A stretch of DNA of 64,000 bases, taken from an uncultured Rhodospirillales bacterium. Its GTDB lineage: Bacteria; Pseudomonadota; Alphaproteobacteria; Acetobacterales; Acetobacteraceae. The DNA lies in contig CAILMF010000015.1 of the NCBI GenBank assembly GCA_903835235.1, positions 1 to 64,000 of the forward strand. Direction: 5' to 3'. This document shows positions 61,107 to 64,000 of this stretch, one piece after another. Position 1 is the first letter of the stretch. Each line of letters opens with the position of its first letter. Below the pieces are notes generated by a model. It was not told the DNA's origin. It did no database searches and was given only the letters and a program-made list of their open reading frames with translations. A program made the translations under genes and the position numbers.

Positions 61107-62084
61107 TCAATCCAGCTTGATGTTGGCGGTACGCACCACCTCGGCGAATTGGGTCTTCTGCTGGCGCAGGAAGGCGGCGAAGGCGTCGGCCGGGTGATAG
61201 ACGGTCTCCACGCCCAGCCGCGTCATCTGCTCGCGCACCTCCGGCCCCCGCATGAACTGCGCCATGATGTCGGCCAGGCGCTTGATGATCGGCTCCGGCG
61301 TGCGGGCCGGCACCATCAGCCCGCCCCAGGCGCCGGCATCGAAGCCTTCCAGCCCCGGCAGTTGCGAAAAGGGCTGGATTTCCGGGGCCAGGTAGGTGCC
61401 GCGCACCAGCGAACAGCCCAGCGCCTTCAACTGGCCCTGGCGCACCAGCGGCATGGTCGCGGCGAAGGTCTCGATGCAGTAGTCTACCGAGCCGCCCATG
61501 ACGTTGGTCAGCGCCGGGATGCTGCCGGCGAAGGGCACGTGCACCACGTCCAGCCCCGCACGGTGGTTGAACCAGGCGGCGATCATGTGCGCCGCGGCGC
61601 CGGTGCCCGAGGAGCCGAAGGTGTACTTGCCCGGCTTGCTCTTCACCTCGCGGATGAAGCCGGCCATGTCGGTGGCGGGGAAGCCCGGCTTCATCACCAG
61701 CATGTAGGGCGAGTTGGTGGTCATCGCCACCGGCACCAGGTCGCGCTCCACGTCATAGGGGGTGCGCTGAACCAGCGGGCTGAAGGTTACCGGCCCGGCC
61801 GAGGCCGCGAGCAGCGTGTAGCCATCCGGCGCGGCCTTGGCGGCGGCGTCGGTGCCGATCTGCCCGCCGGCGCCGGCCCGATTCTCCGGCACCACGTTGA
61901 CGCCGAGCGCCTCGCCGAACTTCTGCGCGTAGAGCCGGCCCACCAGGTCCGTCGCCTGGCCCGGCGGCCAGGGGATGATGATGCGGAGCGACCGGTCCGG
62001 CCACGGCGCCTGCGCCAAGGCGGGGCTGGCCAGGGTGGCGGCGGTGGTGGCGGCGGTGGCGGCAAGCAGGGTCCGGCGATGCAT
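61107..62084 (-). CDS. Bug/TctC-family periplasmic solute receptor (2)
   Basis: A 325-aa extracytoplasmic binding protein. Signal peptide MHRRTLLAATAATTAATLAS... ends near ALAQA; the mature part has WPDRSLRIIIPWPPGQATDL, GAGGQIGTDAAAKAAPDG and VHVPFAGSIPALTNVMGG. ATG 62084 has GGGAGA 7 bp upstream and is preferred over 62099. No TctAB genes are adjacent; it may serve a transporter elsewhere. The acyl-CoA synthetase upstream may act on its ligand. Confidence 0.9.
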   Translation of the reverse strand: MHRRTLLAATAATTAATLASPALAQAPWPDRSLRIIIPWPPGQATDLVGRLYAQKFGEALGVNVVPENRAGAGGQIGTDAAAKAAPDGYTLLAASAGPVTFSPLVQRTPYDVERDLVPVAMTTNSPYMLVMKPGFPATDMAGFIREVKSKPGKYTFGSSGTGAAAHMIAAWFNHRAGLDVVHVPFAGSIPALTNVMGGSVDYCIETFAATMPLVRQGQLKALGCSLVRGTYLAPEIQPFSQLPGLEGFDAGAWGGLMVPARTPEPIIKRLADIMAQFMRGPEVREQMTRLGVETVYHPADAFAAFLRQQKTQFAEVVRTANIKLD

Positions 62085-62135
62085 GGCGTTGTCTCCCATT
62101 TTGCCACTCAGGTTAGCCCAGCCGGGGGCGCCTTG

Positions 62136-64000
62136 TCAGCGACGAACCACCCAGGCGTCAGCGACGATGATCCCTTCGCCTTCCGGTGCCACGATGACAG
62201 GGTTGATCTCGGCCTCCTGCACGTCCTCCCGCGCCGCCAATTGGCTGACGGCGACGACGGCGCGGGCCAGCGCGGCCAGGTCGCCGCGTGGCAGGCCGCG
62301 CCAGCCGGCGGCGGGCTTGAGGCCCTTGATCTCGCCGATCATCTCGAAGGCTTCGTCCAGACTGACCGGGGCCAGGCGCAGCGTGACGTCGCGGAACAAT
62401 TCCGCCGTGACGCCGCCAGTGCCGAGCATGACCAGCGGGCCGACCTCGGGGTCTCGGCGGAAGCCGAGGATGGCCTCGGCCACGCCCTTGGCCATGGGCT
62501 GAACCAGGAAGCCCTGGAGGCGCGCTTCCGGCGCCATGCGCCGCACCCGGCCCTGCATGGCCGCGGCTTCCTGCTTGAGCGCTGCGGCGTCGGGGATGTT
62601 CAGCTTGACGCCGCCGACCTCGGTCTTGTGCGCCAGGTCGGGCGACAGGATCTTCAGCGCCACCGGATAGGGCAGGTCGTGCGTGTCCTCCGGCGTCTTC
62701 AGCACGGCGAAGGGGCTGACCAGGCCGAGCGCGGCGACCAGATTGCGGGCATCGGCTTCGTCCGGCTGGGCAGGCAGGGTGAAGGCGACCTCGGCCGCCG
62801 GCTCCGTGATGCCGGGCGCGCGCCATTCGCTGTAGGCGCGGATGCAGTCGGCGGCCGATTCGGGGGTGCGGAAGGCGGGCACGCCGGCTTCGGCGAGCAG
62901 ACGCAGCGACTGCGGCGCTTCCGGCACCAGGAAAGCGGCGATGGGCTTGGCGTGGCCGGCTTCCAGCGCGCGGATGATGCCGGCGACGCTGTCCTGCGGG
63001 CGGAACTGCGCGGAGGAGCCGATGACCGAGAGCGCGATGTCGGTGTCCTCGGCCTGTTGCAGCGCGTTCAGCGCGGCGGCAACGCGTTCCGGCTTGGTGC
63101 CGGCCAGCGTCACGTCCAGCAGGCGGCCATGGCTGTGGAAGTCCGCGGCTTCCAGCGCGGCATGGGCCTTCGCGTCCGGCGCCTTCGCCTCGATGCCGAG
63201 CACGCCCAGGCAGTCCACCGCCATGGCGCCGCCGCCACCGGTGGTGGTCATCACCCCAGCGGCGCGGGTCGGGCGGGCCAGCGGCTTGCGGCCGATCAGC
63301 AGCGGCGGCAGTTCCAGCAGGGCCTCCAGCGTGGTGACGCGGGCAATGCCGAGGCGGCGGAAGAAGGCGTCGGCCGCCGCGTCGCTGCCGGCCAGCGCGC
63401 CGGTGTGGCTGGTCGCGAGTTCGGCGCCATAGGGGCTGCGGCCGAGCTTATAGACGATGACCGGCTTGCCCGCGGCGTGCGCGCGCTGCGCCAGGTCGGC
63501 ATAGTGCTGCGGCTCGCGGATGGCTTCCAGGAACAGCAAGATCGCGTCCACCTGGGGGTCGTCCACCAGCAGGGCGGCGACCTCGCCGGCGGAGAGGTCG
63601 GCCTCGTTCCCGGTGCCCACGATGTGGCTGAAGCCGATGCCGCGGGCGGCGCCGCGCGACATGATGGCGCCCATCATGGAGCCGGACTGCGAGACCAGGG
63701 CGATGCGGCCGGGCAGCAGCGACTCCGCTTCCAGCGCGGCGTTGACGCTGCACGCGATGCGGTCATTCAGGTTGATGATGCCCATGGAATTCGGGCCGAG
63801 GATGCGGAGATTGGCTGACTTCGCGGTGGCGAGCAGGCGGGCCTGCAAGGCGCGGCCTTCCTCGCCGGCTTCGGCGAAGCCATCCGCCAGCACGCAGGCG
63901 GCCGGGATGCCCTTGGCGGCGACGGCGTTGATGACGCCTTCCACCTGCGGCGTGTTCAGCAGGATGTAGGCGAAATCGACCTGGCCGGGGATGTCGGTGA
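62136..64000 (-). CDS. NDP-forming acyl-CoA synthetase (5' end outside window)
   Basis: About 621 residues of an acetate-CoA ligase (ADP-forming) type protein. The CoA-binding domain is truncated at the window edge (ITDIPGQVDFAYILLNTPQ visible). Next are the ligase domains with ALVSQSGSMMGAIMSRGAAR and the phospho-His in ATSHTGALAGSDAAAD, then a C-terminal ATP-grasp domain (KILSPDLAHKTEVGGVKLN). The frame is open to base 64000, so the GTG near 63944 is not the start. It would activate a small organic acid to its CoA thioester. Confidence 0.88.
   Translation of the reverse strand, partial: TDIPGQVDFAYILLNTPQVEGVINAVAAKGIPAACVLADGFAEAGEEGRALQARLLATAKSANLRILGPNSMGIINLNDRIACSVNAALEAESLLPGRIALVSQSGSMMGAIMSRGAARGIGFSHIVGTGNEADLSAGEVAALLVDDPQVDAILLFLEAIREPQHYADLAQRAHAAGKPVIVYKLGRSPYGAELATSHTGALAGSDAAADAFFRRLGIARVTTLEALLELPPLLIGRKPLARPTRAAGVMTTTGGGGAMAVDCLGVLGIEAKAPDAKAHAALEAADFHSHGRLLDVTLAGTKPERVAAALNALQQAEDTDIALSVIGSSAQFRPQDSVAGIIRALEAGHAKPIAAFLVPEAPQSLRLLAEAGVPAFRTPESAADCIRAYSEWRAPGITEPAAEVAFTLPAQPDEADARNLVAALGLVSPFAVLKTPEDTHDLPYPVALKILSPDLAHKTEVGGVKLNIPDAAALKQEAAAMQGRVRRMAPEARLQGFLVQPMAKGVAEAILGFRRDPEVGPLVMLGTGGVTAELFRDVTLRLAPVSLDEAFEMIGEIKGLKPAAGWRGLPRGDLAALARAVVAVSQLAAREDVQEAEINPVIVAPEGEGIIVADAWVVRR

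Noticed and set aside
61077-63818. Open frame of about 900 codons on the plus strand antisense to the Bug receptor and acyl-CoA synthetase
   Set aside because: Same antisense artefact: biased composition, no domain, and both opposite-strand genes have clear families.

Overview
The window is about 64 kb of very GC-rich bacterial DNA (roughly 70% G+C by eye). Gene order and protein types point to an alphaproteobacterium, most likely Acetobacteraceae close to Roseomonas. The signs are the tolA-tolB-pal-cpoB-tilS-ftsH-folP-glmM-thiD order, the long alphaproteobacterial type of SerC, the many Bug/TctC-type binding proteins and the hydantoinase/oxoprolinase genes. The genus is inference. The first 35 bases are an Illumina read-1 adapter, so position 1 is a contig end and not a biological junction. 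No rRNA, tRNA, insertion sequence, phage gene, CRISPR array or recognisable transcription factor was seen.

Layout. 36-12051: cell-envelope and housekeeping block (Tol-Pal, TilS, FtsH, folate, GlmM, ThiD, PhzF-like, an orphan DUF1217 protein). 12176-14928: serC-serA. 15013-32888: an accessory catabolic region. It has a minus-strand unit (Bug receptor, HyuA, HyuB) and a plus-strand unit: a TRAP transporter, a second HyuA/HyuB pair and a MaoC-like protein, then a small EthD-like gene on the opposite strand, then a CMD-family protein, a ThDP enzyme, a 3-hydroxyacyl-CoA-dehydrogenase-like enzyme, an SDR and an M20 amidohydrolase. Together they suggest uptake and ring opening of a cyclic amide or imide (hydantoin, oxoproline or similar) followed by carbon-skeleton processing; the substrate is unknown. 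33007-43769: SPFH/NfeD membrane pair, small membrane proteins, Ogt, flavin monooxygenase, DUF1761, DUF445, pyrophosphatase, FAD dehydrogenase, aldo-keto reductase and DMT exporter. 43773-45532: a probably Zur-regulated zinc ABC transporter lacking its binding protein. 45683-53202: peptidase-like, kinase-like, YqhA, RidA, ion channel, a three-gene nucleotide-sugar operon and carbonic anhydrase. 53278-64000: old yellow enzyme, a glycosyltransferase/methyltransferase/flippase cassette, two DMT transporters, an MBL hydrolase, Nudix, nitroreductase, a second Bug receptor and a truncated NDP-forming acyl-CoA synthetase.

The most unusual signals are in the DNA rather than the proteins. (i) Four genes end in short tandem repeats whose unit contains the gene's own stop codon (pal, the SDR, the DegT aminotransferase, the EmrE-like protein). 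(ii) A dispersed double-hairpin element of about 115 bp occurs three times, each time between convergent genes. (iii) A second dispersed family has conserved ends (GGCTGATTCA ... GATCAGACG) around a variable GC-rich hairpin; one copy lies inside the 5' coding part of hyuB. (iv) Stop/start overlaps of the NTGA type use all four NTG codons, including two apparent CTG starts. (v) A palindromic Zur-like box overlaps a promoter that would give a leaderless mRNA. TilS also carries substitutions at two acidic active-site positions.
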